Below are positions 48,390 through 61,820 of a DNA stretch of 64,000 bases, piece by piece. This DNA is from Pontederia crassipes. Its lineage: Eukaryota > Streptophyta > Magnoliopsida > Commelinales > Pontederiaceae. Location of the stretch: assembly GCA_030549335.1 (NCBI GenBank), contig JAUKPH010000017.1:6471501-6535500 (forward strand), read 5' to 3'. Within the stretch, counting starts at the first letter, position 1. Each line of letters begins with the position of its first letter. Position numbers and translations under genes: made by a program. Below the pieces are notes generated by a model. It had not been told where the DNA came from. It was given only the letters and a program-made list of their open reading frames with translations, and ran no database searches.

Positions 48390-48757
48390 GAGAGTGTATT
48401 GCAAAAGCTATGTGAAAAGACTATTGTCGATTTGGGAGAAACAAAAATACAATTTAATTTATATTATATTTTATTCTTTCAAATATTTTCCTTAATGTAA
48501 GCGAGTGTTTTTATCTTAATTATGAATGTACGAAATGTTTCTTTTTTTTTAGCAATACAAGTCATACAAAAAATTAAGTTGATATGAAATTAAGTTTAAC
48601 TTAGTCTATATAAATAAGAAAATTAAACATGATAGCAAGCTGTATTAGTTCATACAAAATATAGAAAGACATAAAAGTAGGATTCCAGTAATCCAAACTA
48701 CATGCACAAAGTCCACATACTTATCTAGCAACCTATCAAACTATTTATACTACAAAT

Positions 48758-49880
48758 TTAAGAGATCATCCGTTTAATCCATCCTCTTATTTGATCTTCA
48801 TTAAGAGCTAAAAATGCCTCACGGTTATTTTTCGTTGACGACTTGAATGGCTCTAAACAAGTCATCTTCTCCAAACCCTTCCATTTCATTAAAAACCTAT
48901 ATACATTTAATTATAGAATATTCTTCTTATGGACGAACCCTTTGTTTCTCCATAGCAGTGAAGAACATTTGAGCTTCCTCTCTATGAAATTCAAGATATT
49001 CATTTGCAAAGTTTGAATTTTTCTTGCACTTAGCTTTCTTGGAAGAACCATGATCACAATGCCGAGAGGTAGTAGCTTTATTATGAGTTGCACTTGATTC
49101 TGGTTGTGTATTGGCAATTCACTATCTTGTGTTTCACGAATTTGAGATGGCACTTGACTCATAAATGGATCATTTTCGTCAATATTATAATCTCCATCAT
49201 TATATTCTCATCCGAATCATAAAGATGGTTCTTCAGGAGCAGGAATTGATGGAACTGGTAATTGTGGTAACGATGGCGTAAGTGGAATGCTTGGCAGAGT
49301 AAATCCTCCAGCACGTGAATGTTTACCTTTTGCATACTTGCCTAAAAAATTTAAAGAGAAAGCATACATTAGCACAATAATAAGATGTGAACATAAATTT
49401 GTTGGTCAATGAATGAAACATAACCTTCATATATGTCATATAATGCATCAAAATGTGGAAAAGGTTTCTTGTACCACCGTTTAGCATTATCTAATGCACA
49501 ACAAACTTTAGTAAGAACTTACATTAAAATTTGTCAAAATATTTTGAGAAGGTGATTGCAAAAATAACTTAACTCAAATATTAATTGCCAAACCTCATCA
49601 GGTGTTGTCACCATATTACTTTCAGGATCCCATCCAAAATCACTATGTTAAGATAAATATTTAGCAAACTTATATTGTTTTTTGAGATTTTGTTCAAGAT
49701 CTTTAATTTGCCTAAGTTGGAAGTGATCAAGTAGATACTTAATGTTCATTTCATTCAATATTTTGTTCCAAGCTTCTTTGTTCCAACCATTTTTGCTCTA
49801 AATCTTGGAGTGTTGTGATCAGATAATAACTTGGAAAAATATAATTTTTTCGCATCACTCCAATGAGCTCTAGAAATATT
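48758..49880 (-). pseudogene. Harbinger ORF1, Myb/SANT-like DNA-binding protein, disrupted
   Basis: On the minus strand, HWSDAKKLYFSKLLSDHNTP, then (after a frameshift near 49795) GWNKEAWNKILNEMN and LRQIKDLEQNLKKQYKF form a Myb/SANT-like domain of the kind seen in L10-interacting MYB proteins. FGWDPESNMVTTPDEVW follows after an in-frame stop, then YKKPFPHFDALYDIYE. An exon-like segment GKYAKGKHSRAGG (about 49325) and the C-terminal end EAFLALNEDQIRGWI, stopping at 48758, complete the family pattern. It would have targeted the transposase to the element ends. Several lesions make it non-functional. Confidence 0.78.
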
Positions 49881-50339
49881 TTTTTCTCGTCTAATACAAA
49901 TTTTAAAATAGGATCAATATGAAAGGATAAATGAATATTTTTTTTTTCAATACATGACTATCTTTACATTGAACTTATAAATATTGCATAGGCATGAAGG
50001 TATATGCTATATCAGGGCATCACTCATATCATCCACATGTCATAGTCTGTAACCACACATAGACAATTAACAATGATAAAACTAGCTCAACCTTCCATAA
50101 ACTAATTAACAAGGCTAATATTGAATCAGCATAGCCACAACTTTTGATTGGTTAAACAAATATATCATCCGTAGTAGAAGTTGAACACAAGTAGATAACC
50201 ACATGAGCATTTAGTTGTTTGACAAGTCAATTATTAATTAGCCTCTTGAAAGTAACAGTGAGTCCATTGTGTGATCATTGGATGCTTAAACTAGTATTAT
50301 ATACCTCACCAGGAACATACTTCTTCAGCAGGGGCATAT

Positions 50340-50403
50340 GCCCCCCCTCCCCCCCCCCCCCCCCCACACCCACACCCACACCCACCCACACACACACACA
50401 CAC
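50340..50403. repeat. Composite poly-C / CA microsatellite inside the Harbinger element
   Basis: A C-rich run of about 25 bases with a single T interruption is followed by ACACCCACACCCACACCC and then CA repeats. It has the same order of parts as the tracts at 30131 and 53776. Confidence 0.92.
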
Positions 50404-51211
50404 AAGTACACAAATAATATGTAGCATATATCACATGTTGGCACTAAATAGAATAAAGATTGTGAAAACAAGGTTGGACATGGGCTGATGCTTGGATTCT
50501 ATAAAACAAGTCTGCATAAGCTCAGACACAGAAAATTCACATGGATCTAGTAATTCGTCAAACCTATTTCACATTATGAACAAAGAAATTGGCTACCCTT
50601 GGTCTCTTCGAACATGTTTTAGATTGTTGGCATAATTATTGATACTCATTTTGAGATTGTTGAGTCGAGATATGTATACAGTTGATAGTAACAAGTAAAA
50701 ATTGAATGAAACTGGAAGTTTATCCATAAGCAGTAAATGAGACCAAATTTTTTATTTCAGATCATCTAAATGGCAAAGACTTTCTTCTATAGTAAACAAA
50801 CAAATGAGACAAAATAAATGAGACAAGATTTTTATTTCATATTACTCAGATGACAAAGAGTTTCTGCTACCAACAAACAAGTAAAAAAAAAAAGGCTTGA
50901 TGTTAATCTACTTGATCGTTGTCATCCATTTGCAGTAGATTTTTTTCAAGCAAAAAAGAGGTTTCACAGTGGTAGGGTCACTAGGGCAAAGGCATTTTGG
51001 GCAATCCGACTATGAGGTTGCTAGCAAAAAGAAAAAATAACAGAGCTTTCGCCTAAGTTTTTTATCCGTTGGAAAAGGACACTTTTCTTAAAGAAATAGG
51101 CCAATGTTTTGTTTCCATCCAAGCGCACAAAATGAGTTTTCTCCTCTCAGAAAATAAAGCAATGGAGTGGGCCTCATCCGATGGAAAATATGGTATCCAA
51201 ACAGGCCCTTA

Positions 51212-51797
51212 ATAGGCTACTATTTGGCCCTTCTGATGAAGGCTCGTGTTGAGAGAGGCAAATGGATGGGCACTATAATTAATTTGTAAGAACAACATAA
51301 CAAGAAAAATATAGAAGAATTATTTGAGACAACAACAGATGTGATGGGGAAACAAGACAAGAACATGACCGATGAGGGATAACCATTAATATTTTGTTTT
51401 TTAAAAGTAAGAATAGAATGCATAGTAATAGTTATGCTTCACAATATCAGTATTTGAGTGCGTCTGTAAGTAACTACTTCAAGTGATAAATAAGTTGAAC
51501 TCCTGTAATAAGGCTACAAAAGTTGGAATCTTGTGTATGAGAACATGACAGAATTAACCTTCAGCGTATTTTATATAGGAAGTTTTTCATGAAAGGAATT
51601 AGTGAAAAACAAGTAAAAATGGAAAAAAGGTAGTTTGCGGTACCATGACAGCGAGAAAGGACATCACCATTTTATCTCTTGTGCATTCTCCACCAATAAC
51701 TTATGCTGATTTCCCGATCCTCACCTTATTTAATGATTTGCAGGTAGCCCTTTGAGTAGTGAAAACCTAGGAAAGTATTAAGAGGGGAAAGACAATC
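51212..51797. other. Spacer before the MADS-box remnant
   Basis: No gene is recognised. Confidence 0.35.
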
Positions 51798-51926
51798 ATG
51801 GATAGAGGAAGAGTGCAGCTGAAGCTTATCGAGAACAAGATCAACATGCAAGTGACCTTCTCCAAGCGCTGGAACGGGCTGCTCAAGAAGGCGCAAGAAC
51901 TCGCGACAAGTGCGACAAGGCAATAA
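51798..51926 (+). pseudogene. Broken MADS-box exon-1 fragment (AP1/FUL- or AGL6/SEP-like)
   Basis: The reading [16 protein letters not shown], then [18 protein letters not shown], aligns with the MADS-domain start of the AP1/FUL, AGL6 and SEP group (MGRGRV.LKRIENKINRQ). Differences include G2D, a lost arginine before IEN, R-to-M before QVT, and RRNG changed to RWNG, which removes several DNA-contacting basic residues. After QEL the frame is lost where LCDAEV should follow (a CDKA-like reading exists in another frame) and a stop occurs at 51926. No later exons were found downstream. It lies 9 kb beyond the intact SOC1-type gene, in the same orientation, and is GC-richer than its surroundings. 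Confidence 0.8.
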
Positions 51927-53160
51927 AAAATACATACAAGTTTGTTTCTAAGTTAGAGCCACACAATAAATATGAGGGATTAATTGGTGCATTGAAATGT
52001 AAGATAACATCCAAAGTAAACAATCATAGGTGGACAAGTTTCTAGAGGAAATAATGTATTTTGGGGGGAACAAAAGTCATCCACACACTTTACCACAAAG
52101 ACCATTCAAATTCTATCATTGGAAAAGTTTAGTGATTAATGGAATTTTATACAATGCTAGCATTGGCAAATCCATGAACCAAAACCACATATCATCACTG
52201 TCACATAGAGGCAAGGAAATAGAGAAAATGTGAAAAACTAAAATAGGTAAAAAAACTCATATAATAAATTACAATTCAATTCATGATTCAGAATAAGATC
52301 ACTGACATAAAAAGAGCCCGGAGGCTAGCTTATCAATATTAACATAAGTAGATAACCATGCAAGCGGAATGCATGAAATCCATGGATCAATCATAACATT
52401 TGTATAACAACCATTGCCACTTAATTTCATGATACCACTTCGAATATCCTGCAAAGGGTTCAATACTATTTTCCAACTTCATGCCATATGTTGGTTGATA
52501 TTAACTTCCATCCAATGGTGAGTTGATCCATGTTTGTTAGATACTAGGTTAGCCCATGGTGATTTCTTATTATTTAACAAGTAGATGAGACATTTGGCAA
52601 GGAGAAATGGTCTAATAATTATCCTTGGTTTCTTGAGGTCTAGCCCACATACATTCATGGGTAATTGAATTTTATTCTAGTTAATAAGATTCATACCTCT
52701 ACCATCATGGCCTGAGCTCCACAAGAAAGAGCAAGAAAGTTTTCCAAGAAAACTGAGGATCCTAGATGAGATGAAAGTAGAACTTAATGAGTAAACTGAC
52801 ATGGAACTTAACACAAAATTAATCAATGTAGCTTTTTTCATCTTGGTTAAGTAGCTATCTCTTACAACTTGTTATTCTAAATGATAAATAAATATATTTT
52901 AAAAATGTAATATTCATATGACAGAAAAAAAAATAATTTATAAAAAAAATTATCAATGTAAGAGTAAGTGAGAGATGCTTTAATTTGGTAATAATAAAGA
53001 GATGGTTTAGTTTGGTAAGGATTAATTTGATCTAAACTTGTTTATAAAAATGTGATATGTAAAGGGCTTCATCACTCCATCTTACCCTTCTTAATTGGAA
53101 TAAAAAAATATTCTTTTGTATTCCATCCCACTCTTTGTTATTAACAAAACATAGGAGGCT
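51927..53160. other. AT-rich spacer
   Basis: No recognisable gene; remaining exons of the MADS fragment were looked for here and not seen. Confidence 0.4.
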
Positions 53161-53164
53161 CCCT

Positions 53165-53935
53165 CGTGCCGACCTTGATCACTATCTCCGAGATACACCA
53201 GTGTTTGGAGAGCATGCTGCCGAGCAAATCCTAGGGCCCAAATGATTTTACACTAGATTTTTATATAAAGTACTAGGATATAGTAGGTCCGAACATACAT
53301 GTTTCTATCCAAAAAAAAATTAATAATGACGCTTTTAGACTATAATGGACACACACGTCCATAGTTTTTATTCCAAAGATTTCCAACCCTAAATGTTTTA
53401 AAGACTATAGACCCATATATCTTTGTATTGACTTTTATTGATTGATATCCAAATTAGTGTCTAACAAGCTTCATCTAGTAGTAGATAAGTTAATTGACCA
53501 AAGGTGCTCTATACAAGATAATATTTACCATGCAAAGAAGGTGATTGACTCTCTTAGTCGGGGCAGCCATAAGGTCATAATGATCAAGGTAGATATAGAA
53601 GAAATGTTTGATTAGATTTCTTCGGAAGTCGTCCTCACGATCCTTACATATGCAATTTTCTCCTAAATCTATCCATTGAATTTCATTATGTTTCATTCTT
53701 AACCCTTTTATGTGTTTTTTGCAGTCAGACATCTCCTCCTAAGAGTTGGATATTCGACAAAGAGATCGCTGCTCCCCCCCCCCCCCCCCCCCCCCCGCCC
53801 CCCACCCCACCCCACCCCACCACCACCACCACCACCACCACACACACACACACACACATCTTTATTATGGTGTCTCAAGTCCTCTCAGCCTTGCTAAATC
53901 ACAAATGGCAAATTGGTCATATTGTCTATAGGATC
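53165..53935 (+). pseudogene. L1-type LINE reverse transcriptase relic
   Basis: Pieces in shifting frames follow the plant LINE RT order: GPK*FYTRFLYKVLG (the GPDGF block), IVFIPKISNPKCFKDYRPIYL (the LIPK...DYRPISLCN block), DKLIDQRCSIQDNIYHAKKV, KVDIEEMFD*IS (the KVDLEKAFD block), DIRQRDRCSP (the GIRQGDPLSP block) and VLSALLNHKWQIGH. Stops and frameshifts are numerous. The YADD catalytic box, endonuclease and poly-A tail were not found, so this is a truncated old copy. A poly-C/CA microsatellite interrupts it right after the SP codons. Confidence 0.75.
53776..53858. repeat. Composite poly-C / CCCCA / CCA / CA microsatellite
   Basis: About 20 C residues, a G, then CCCCA, CCA and CA repeats in succession, embedded in the LINE relic. 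Confidence 0.93.
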
Positions 53936-55860
53936 ATTCAATACTAATGCAATAAAAATGATAGAAAATGCTAGTAAGTGCACTAGTCGCTAGTAGCTCA
54001 AGTAATAAAGTAATGAGTATAGATATTGTTCCCACAAGGATGATTAATAATTAAGATTCTCTTTTAACCTTGTTAATTAAGAAATTCAACAAATGATTTA
54101 TTTCAAATATGAATAAAAATAAAGAAAATGATCACCCGAAGGAATAATTATTTGATTATTAAGGCACCTAATTTATACCACTAAAATATAATAAATTTCT
54201 CAACTTAGAATTAATTGAATCAGTAATAAAGTTGAATTTTCAAAATTAGTTAATCAATGTTTCAAGTTTTAACTACTCTCTTAAGAACATTAGAATGAAT
54301 TAATCATTTTGGTTTTTAACTTATCTAATTAATCAAAAGATGCATTCAATCATAATTATGATTAAAGGCTTTCTCAAGTCACATTAATAACTACACAAAT
54401 TAAGTCTCTTTCGATTTTCCTAATGATGACATGCAATAAATAGGATCAAACCTGGAAACTGTTATGAAATCAATAACTTCTCAAATAGCAATCAATTCAT
54501 AAATCATAAAATCAAAGGAAATCATTAAATACAAACTTGCAATGATATTAAAGATTCAAATTAAACTAGTATTAATGAAGATTCCAAACACAAATAGGAT
54601 TCAACTAAGGTGACCTTAATAAAAGAATAAATGTAATACATAGAACATCATATCTAACATAAATGCTCAGGAAAAGAAAATAAGAACTCCTACATTCCTC
54701 TCTCGAGTTTCGAGCAGAGTTTTGCTATTCTCAAATTTCTCCTCTTTATGATCTTCAAAACAATGCCCACGTCTCTCTGGTCATCCTTTTATAGTTGTTC
54801 TCATCCTCCGGCAAAAGAAACTGAATTTCTATTGAAAAGTGGATAGAATTTGTTGTGTAATTTCCCAACGGACTGTCGTTACGGTCGTTCCCAAGAATGG
54901 CATGGCCGTCACAGGAGCTTTGTGCGAGATCATCAATATGACATGACCGTGATAATGTATTGGAATGGCCGTGATAGTGCTGCAATTTTTCCACGTCTTA
55001 TGAGCTTTCGCTGTAACGGACGTGTTGAAGGTGTAACAATCGTTATAGAGCCTAGACAGATATTAAAATACGATATGGAGGCAGACATGACTACCATGAC
55101 ATTGCATTTGAGCTTTATTTTTTTACTTTTCTTTGTCATTTTCTTAATGTTTTAATTCATGTCATAAAATTATTCAAACTTAGGTATAAATTAAATCTAA
55201 AAAAAATTTATAAAAAATCAATTATCTCCTTTCTTAAAAACAAAATATTCTAACATGCAAATTAACTGACCTAAATTAATGCATGATTTTTGTGCATCAA
55301 ATAATAATCACCTTTTATTCATCGATGATCTATTAATTTGTGTTTCAATCACAAATATCAACTATATAAAATTAAAAGAGATCATAAAGCTTATTCCCCT
55401 TTTCCTATCTAGGAAATCTACTTTCTTACAAATACATTCCCATGATAGAACAAAGTTATAGAATTGATATATCAAACAAGTTCTCGGGGTGGAAAATGAA
55501 ATTGAAAAATTAGACTGGGAAGACAACGCTTATTAATTTTGTAATTAATACAATGCATCTGTATAATTTTGTAATTAATATAAATTAGATTCATAAGTGA
55601 GTATTTTTTATTATTAATATAATATTTTTTGTATAATCCAATATGTTCCTATCACATTATAAAACCATAATTTAATAGTTCTAGTACTCTATCTCTTATT
55701 TAGTTATAAAATTAAATATATTTATATTAATTTTAATTTATTATATTTTAAAAAATATTATTTCACTAAAATAGGGGCCCTTAAAAATAACCCCAAAAAA
55801 TGGCTGGGTGAGGTGGATTTTGTTTTCTAAATAATTTTTTAGGATGCTTTTTCTTAATTA
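53936..55860. other. Intergenic DNA, repeat-like
   Basis: No gene is recognised. The part 54850-55050 repeats GGCCGT/ACGGTC motifs and the part 53960-54080 (ACTAGTCGCTAGTAG, GTTCCCACAAGGATG) has the look of retroelement-derived sequence, but I could not assign it. Confidence 0.35.
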
Positions 55861-56302
55861 AAAATTTATCAAAAAAATATCGGATGTTTTTTAATCAAAA
55901 AATTGATCCGACCCGAACCACTTTCATCCTCTACCCAAAAGAACATAGATAACACTTTAACCATTTAAATTATTAAATCCATTCATAAATAAAAAAATTA
56001 ATTTTAATTTAATATTTTAATATTAATAAATGTAATGATAAATTAGAATTAAATTCTATTGTATCAACATATTATTAATCAAAATTTATCAAAAATATAT
56101 CGGATGATTTTTTTATCAAAAAATTGATCCGACCCGAACCACTTTCATCCCCTACCCAAAAGAACATAGATAACACTTTAACCATTTAAATTATTAAATC
56201 CATTCATAAATAAAAAAATTAATTTTAATTTAATATATTAATATTAATAAATGTAATGATAAAGTAGAATTAAATTCTATTGTATCAACATATTATTAAT
56301 CA
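55861..56302. repeat. 220-bp tandem duplication, two near-identical copies
   Basis: Copy 1 (55861-56080) and copy 2 (56081-56302) both contain AATTGATCCGACCCGAACCA and CCCAAAAGAACATAGATAAC. They differ at only a few positions, so the duplication is recent. Confidence 0.9.
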
Positions 56303-57050
56303 AAATATTTTTTAACAAGAATAAGATTTGTAAATTAGCTTGTTTGGTTCAATTTTATTCCTATGGTAAGTTTTTACAACTCAAGCGAAGTTCCAATAAG
56401 CTTAATTCGCCTAGAATAAGGTGTTCTTGCTCTCCATGAACTCACTAACCTCAATTTTTTTCCCTTGTTCCCGTGGAACTCACAAACCTAGTTTAAACCT
56501 GATTGGTTAAAAAGTTGGAAATAAGACCTTCATAATATCTTATTCCCAAACCAAGCATCCCAAAATGAATTTAATAATTATAATGAAAGGTTTCCACATT
56601 CCAGGGTGTATTTGAAAATAAAATTTTAAAGATAACATCAATAACTCTTCCAAACTCTCAAGACAACTTACTCTTGCTGCTTATATTTATCAAATATAGA
56701 AAATACTCAAAATGTGAGGCTATTTTGGTCTGATGTTGTCTTATCTTATCCTCACTGTTTTTTCCATTTAACTTTTATGTTATGAATGCTTAGTTCCTTT
56801 CAATATTCTAGCCTTACGTAATTGGATCTCTAGTGTGCCAATCATTTCTGCAGCAGTGTCTTCTTGACATTTTTCGTACTTTTCATCATCTGACATATAG
56901 AACTGGTACCTGAAGCTCTGCAAATGCAAAGCAAAGTACGAGTATCTTCAGTGTTTCAACAGATTAGTGCCCTTGCAGAAATGGCTGACACTTTGCAGTT
57001 GAAGTGTTTTTCAACCAGAATCAGTTGCTCTAATTTTTAAGTAATCATAA
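56303..57050. other. AT-rich spacer
   Basis: No recognisable gene. Confidence 0.35.
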
Positions 57051-58485
57051 TGTAACGCCAGACAAGTTTTTTAAAAAAAAGATAAAGTTTAAAACAGAAA
57101 AAAGGATAAGAAGAAATCGAAACAGAGAAAAAAAAAAGAAGAAAAGAAAGATAAAACCGAATAGGAAAAAGATAAACGGGAAACAAGGATTGAGATCATC
57201 TAGAGATAGAATCAAATCTTGAAACCCTTATGGAACTCAAATTCCTCTCCTATAAATATGAAATTAAAATGAATCAAACACCAATTTACTCTCTACAAGC
57301 TAGCCCTAGTTTTTCTCCCCTCTCTCTCGTGCCTCTCTCGCTCTCCCTCGCACCGAATGGTTGCCACCCAACAAGAGAGCAACCAGAGGACTTGGACATG
57401 AACGACGCACATCTGAATCGAGAGGAACGATTAGATGAAGAGGAAGAAGATGAGGAACATGGAGTTAGTATGGAATTAAGGTAGATTCATCATAGAATCA
57501 TGATTTTAGGCTTGAAGCATATTCCAGTTGATCCCTTTATGATGTTGCTTGAAGTCGAAAAATGTTAAATGAAGAGTTCTTTTTTATGATGGACTAGTGA
57601 CGATCAGGTATGTACTGACTACGGTCAGTTATGGATTGACTATGGTCAGTTATGGCCTGGCTTTGTCAGTTATGATGATAATGATGGACGGGTTGAGATA
57701 AGCCTCCCCATGGGTTGAAATATACCACACTATAAGTCAAAGATGAATAATAAGATGATGAAGAATATAAAGCATATTAATAATGAAATCTCTTTGTGAT
57801 AATTATTGACTCTTGCCACTTATATAATGATCTTTTCATTATCTCTTGATTTGTGATTAACACGCTTTAACAAAGATTATTCGATTCATGATTATTGAAG
57901 TTCGTAAAATGATTTATTATGATTCTTTATATGATGATGATCTTATAATTATGATGATCAGTTTTTGCCTCCTTTACGATGATTTATATGATCTTTGCTC
58001 ATCTTTAATCTTGTGATCTCAATAAGATGACAATTTATGAATTTCCTATTCATATGCCAAGTTATAAGATTTCTTTTACTCATACCATGATGATGTGATT
58101 ATATGATGATGATATTATTATGATTATTGTCTAGTATGATGATCTTATGATTGCTTTTACTTTACTTCCATACTGAGTTACAAGACTTTCTCTCCTACAT
58201 CTTCTTAAATGCATGACCATATCTTAATGATAAAGGTGATCAACGGTGACAGATCGCGCTTGTGGTGGCAACACATGAGTGTCCTGAGTCCTTTACTTGA
58301 TATTCTAGTTTATCTTCTCTTATTATCTGCATATTTATGTTGTCTCTCTTTCACATATGACGTTGTCTTTAGTTGACCAGTCAAAGTCTTCTTTTTTTAT
58401 CAATATGATGTACACCTAGAGATGACCCATAGTATCCTCGAAGCGTATTATGCCACATGACAAGATGCGATTTGGGGGCGTTACA
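57051..58485 (+). repeat. Left LTR of the probable gypsy element
   Basis: It contains a TATA-like box (CTATAAATATG, 57250-57260) followed by a CT-rich leader and a short GAGGAAGAAGATGAGG-rich open frame. Its second half is rich in ATGATG. Relative to the right copy it lacks about 800 bp after GATGTTGCTTGAAGTCG (57541-57557). Confidence 0.82.
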
Positions 58486-61400
58486 ATAAGGTATCAGAGA
58501 CTAATGACAGGGCATTCTCATGTCCTATTGTCTTTATGATCCTATGATGTCATGATCCATATGCAAAGTGCCACGAGCAGTCGTCGCACCACCTGATGTA
58601 AATCCAAGTAAGTTATGTCTTTCACTCATGAGCTAAGTAATTATGATGACAACTCTTAGCTCATGATATCTGATCTTGCTTATATAGGATCTTATTGATT
58701 CTTAGGATTCTTTTCTAGATGATCTAAAATCATGATGATTAATGAAGAAATACTCTATAAATGTAGGATGATCCCACGATGTGACAATTAACATTGTCAA
58801 CATTTATTTTTTATATGTTCACCTCGTATGTTTTCATGTCACACTTTTGACTTGATCACATTGTCTATCCTGCTAGTATCCCTATATACTAATTAGAGAA
58901 TGATTTAATGATGACTTGATAAATGTTTAATTACTTCATATGTGTTCTCAATCTATATAGTTGTTAATGCTATCAATGAAGAATCCTTGATAATGTTTAG
59001 GAAAAAAAGGTCACGTCAAACATAAGACATAGGAAACGTTACTCATCTAGATTGATCATATAAAGATAATGAACATGATTCCATTTCCAATCTTATCAAA
59101 TCATGTCATTATCTATGATGATGGACAACACTCTTAGTGAGCCTATTGATCTATGCATCTACTATGAGGATGATGACCTTATGTGAATAATTTCATGCCA
59201 TAAAGCATGTCCTAGTGATGCAAATGATGATTGAAGATAATATCTTTTTTTCACATCGATTACAAATTCTTAGGAGGATTATGATGTGATTCTTAGTGTT
59301 AATTGATTTTCTTCCTAAGATATATAAGTATTATACAAGAAGAAGATAGTTATCAGTGCCCAAGTGAACCAAAAGTTATAGCTAAAAATTGAGTGTCATA
59401 TCGACCTCCTTTTAAGCATGATCATGATTTTCAAAGACCCCATAACACATTAACTGAAGAGACAAATTTAGTAACTTTAAGACAAAGAGTTTATGAAATC
59501 GAGCGTCTCATTTTTAAATGTTCATCTTTTTTTGTAAACAAGAAGAATGACTCTATGAATTTAGAGATTTATTTCAAGTGGTTAAATAAGACAACCATCA
59601 AGAGACAAGTGTCCATTAACATATAAGGCTAGGGTGTTCAAAAGATTGACAAGTGAGTACCAATAGTTTTGGGTTACTAAAGAATATATAATGAAGATAA
59701 TTTTTTTGTCAATGTACAATCACTATGAATTTAGTTATGCCATTGGACTAATGAACACCTCTCAAATTTATATGAACCTCACGAGCATCGTGGTGTTCGG
59801 TCTATCCCCTGAGTAATATAAGGAACATAAGAGAATTGGCACTGATGGTACTAAGATAGTATAATTCATATGCAAAAGTAATAAAAAGGTGAAGTATGGT
59901 TGAAGAAGTATAAGATGAAATAGCTAATTTAGAAACTCAAATGAGTTGTAGTATCATCTTTAAGGATTCGAAAAAGATTTTGAGGTTGTAGTATTATCCT
60001 CAAATGAAACACCACTTATATGAAGTTCCTAAAGGATCTTGAGTTCCCCAAAAATTATCGTTGTGGTAAGACGAACTCAATTCCACATGCACTCAAACGG
60101 AAGAGAGAAAGTTCACTAGGCTTCGTGAGATTGCGCTAGTATGAGATGATGAAGGAAATAATCATGTGGAACCCAAATGATGAAGTCCTAAAAAGACGAG
60201 TACTAAATGAATAACATAAATTTGGGTTGCGATCCATTTAGAAAATATAAAGGTGTATAAGGATGTACAAATAAATTATGGTGAAACAACATGAAACACA
60301 AAAACGTACAAAATGTTCTAGTAACCTATTATGTCAATAGGAAAAAAGTAGATCATAATAAGCTCTATGAAAAGATGATGCATAATATCATTGAGTCTGC
60401 ATAAAGATGATCCTATCTATGATTATGATTTTACCCCATGAGGTTTGACTGTGTTAATGCTAATATTAATGATCCTTATGATCATGTGTAATGATTATAT
60501 GATTTATAATCAGTTATATTCCATGAAGGTGATGACTATCAATGTCGATGGTTTATGTCTAATGACATTATTGATTCTTGTATGACGATCACTGATTTTA
60601 TCGATGTGCCTTATGAAATTATTGGTTTTAATGATCCTCATGATAAGTTTCTCCCATCATGCTAGGCTATGCCATTGTTGATATTAATGATCCACATGAT
60701 GATCTATGATGACCATCCTATAATAAAGAAATAATCATATGATGATGATAATCTATTAATGAATCTTTTTTATTTCCTCATGATGTTCCATGGTTGTATA
60801 ATCAATCATATCATATGCGACATTGATGATTCTTAATCTTAGGATTGGCGATGATCATGCTATATGTTCGTGATTATGATGATCATTTTTTTGGAATTAA
60901 TAATGAGATAAGGTTTATTTTTCACTCATCGATACTTATCGATTTTCTGTCATTGTTCATGATGACTTTTATTGTTAAGGATGATTATGTCATTTGCAAG
61001 ATTTCCTTCGAGACCTTGTATTGAGTACCATACCACTTACCTATATGTGAGAATGAGACAAGTACATGTGGAAGGAGGTAAGTGAAAGAGAGAACCTAAA
61101 TGTCATAGAGCTAGAATAGACAAAATGAACATGCCAAGAAAGTTGAACTAATATAAAGAGGATGAAGATAGTTCAAGCATGATAAAAATTTTATGCTAGT
61201 AAAGACAGATAAGGATACATCTTTAAACCAAATGATAAAGTGTATTAAAGGTTTCACTTACCCAAGAAGGCATTTGATCCAAATTATTGATTTGATCGGA
61301 AACCAAAATCGACTCAAATAATGTCATAGCATATTTCCTCTAATTTGTTTTATGATGATCTGGAACTGATTTTGCTCCTAAAAGTCTTAATTGGTCTTAA

Positions 61401-61820
61401 GATATTAGGTTAATAAAAATACAAGATGAAAAGAGGATTGTCATGGCCTATTTAAAGAAAAATTTACAATCTCATATGAGGCAATTCTCTAATTGTCATG
61501 GATGACTTAGATAGCAACACATTATTGTGTTGGCTGAAGTAAATTTTATTTTTCAATTATACTTTGGACAAAATGAAAAGAACCACATGGTAAATGAAAA
61601 GATGAAATGAAATGTTATATGATGAAAAAACCTTTGCCCTAAGTTATATTATGATAGAAGGACTGTGTCCTTAAGATGATAAAGACGGAACAATGATGAA
61701 CAAATGCCTGTCTAAGTGTAAGATGGATTATTACACGAATGACTTAAGAAGTTTCCTTGTTAGTAAGTTCCTACTATATGACTAAATTCGATGATGAATT
61801 TTATTTTAAGAGATTTATAA
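58486..61820 (+). other. Decayed interior of the probable gypsy element
   Basis: No intact reading frame. ATGAT-type motifs are very frequent. A 77-codon open frame at 59393 is not recognisable as gag. The possible RT relic lies at about 59720-59905. Confidence 0.5.

Larger units (their letters stand above)
46636..51208. mobile_element. PIF/Harbinger DNA transposon (two-gene, decayed)
   Basis: The left end GGGCCCATTTGG (46636) and the right end, inverted, GGGCCTGTTTGG (51208) match at 10 of 12 positions. They are flanked by the 3-bp duplication TTA (46633-46635 and 51209-51211), which is the PIF/Harbinger target rule. Inside, a DDE transposase remnant on the plus strand and a Myb/SANT-like DNA-binding ORF on the minus strand are arranged tail to tail, as in complete PIF elements. 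Both genes are broken. The right part (49900-51200) is non-coding and includes the poly-C/CA tract at 50340-50403. Confidence 0.88.

Noticed and set aside
50219..50488. 89-codon open frame with proline-threonine-histidine repeats
   Set aside because: The C-terminal half is translated poly-C/CA microsatellite; the N-terminal part may be a LINE trace but is too short to call.
57230..57484. 84-codon acidic open frame with a similar frame near 62064-62260
   Set aside because: Both lie in the LTR leader of the probable gypsy element; the acidic run comes from GAGGAAGAAGAT repeats.
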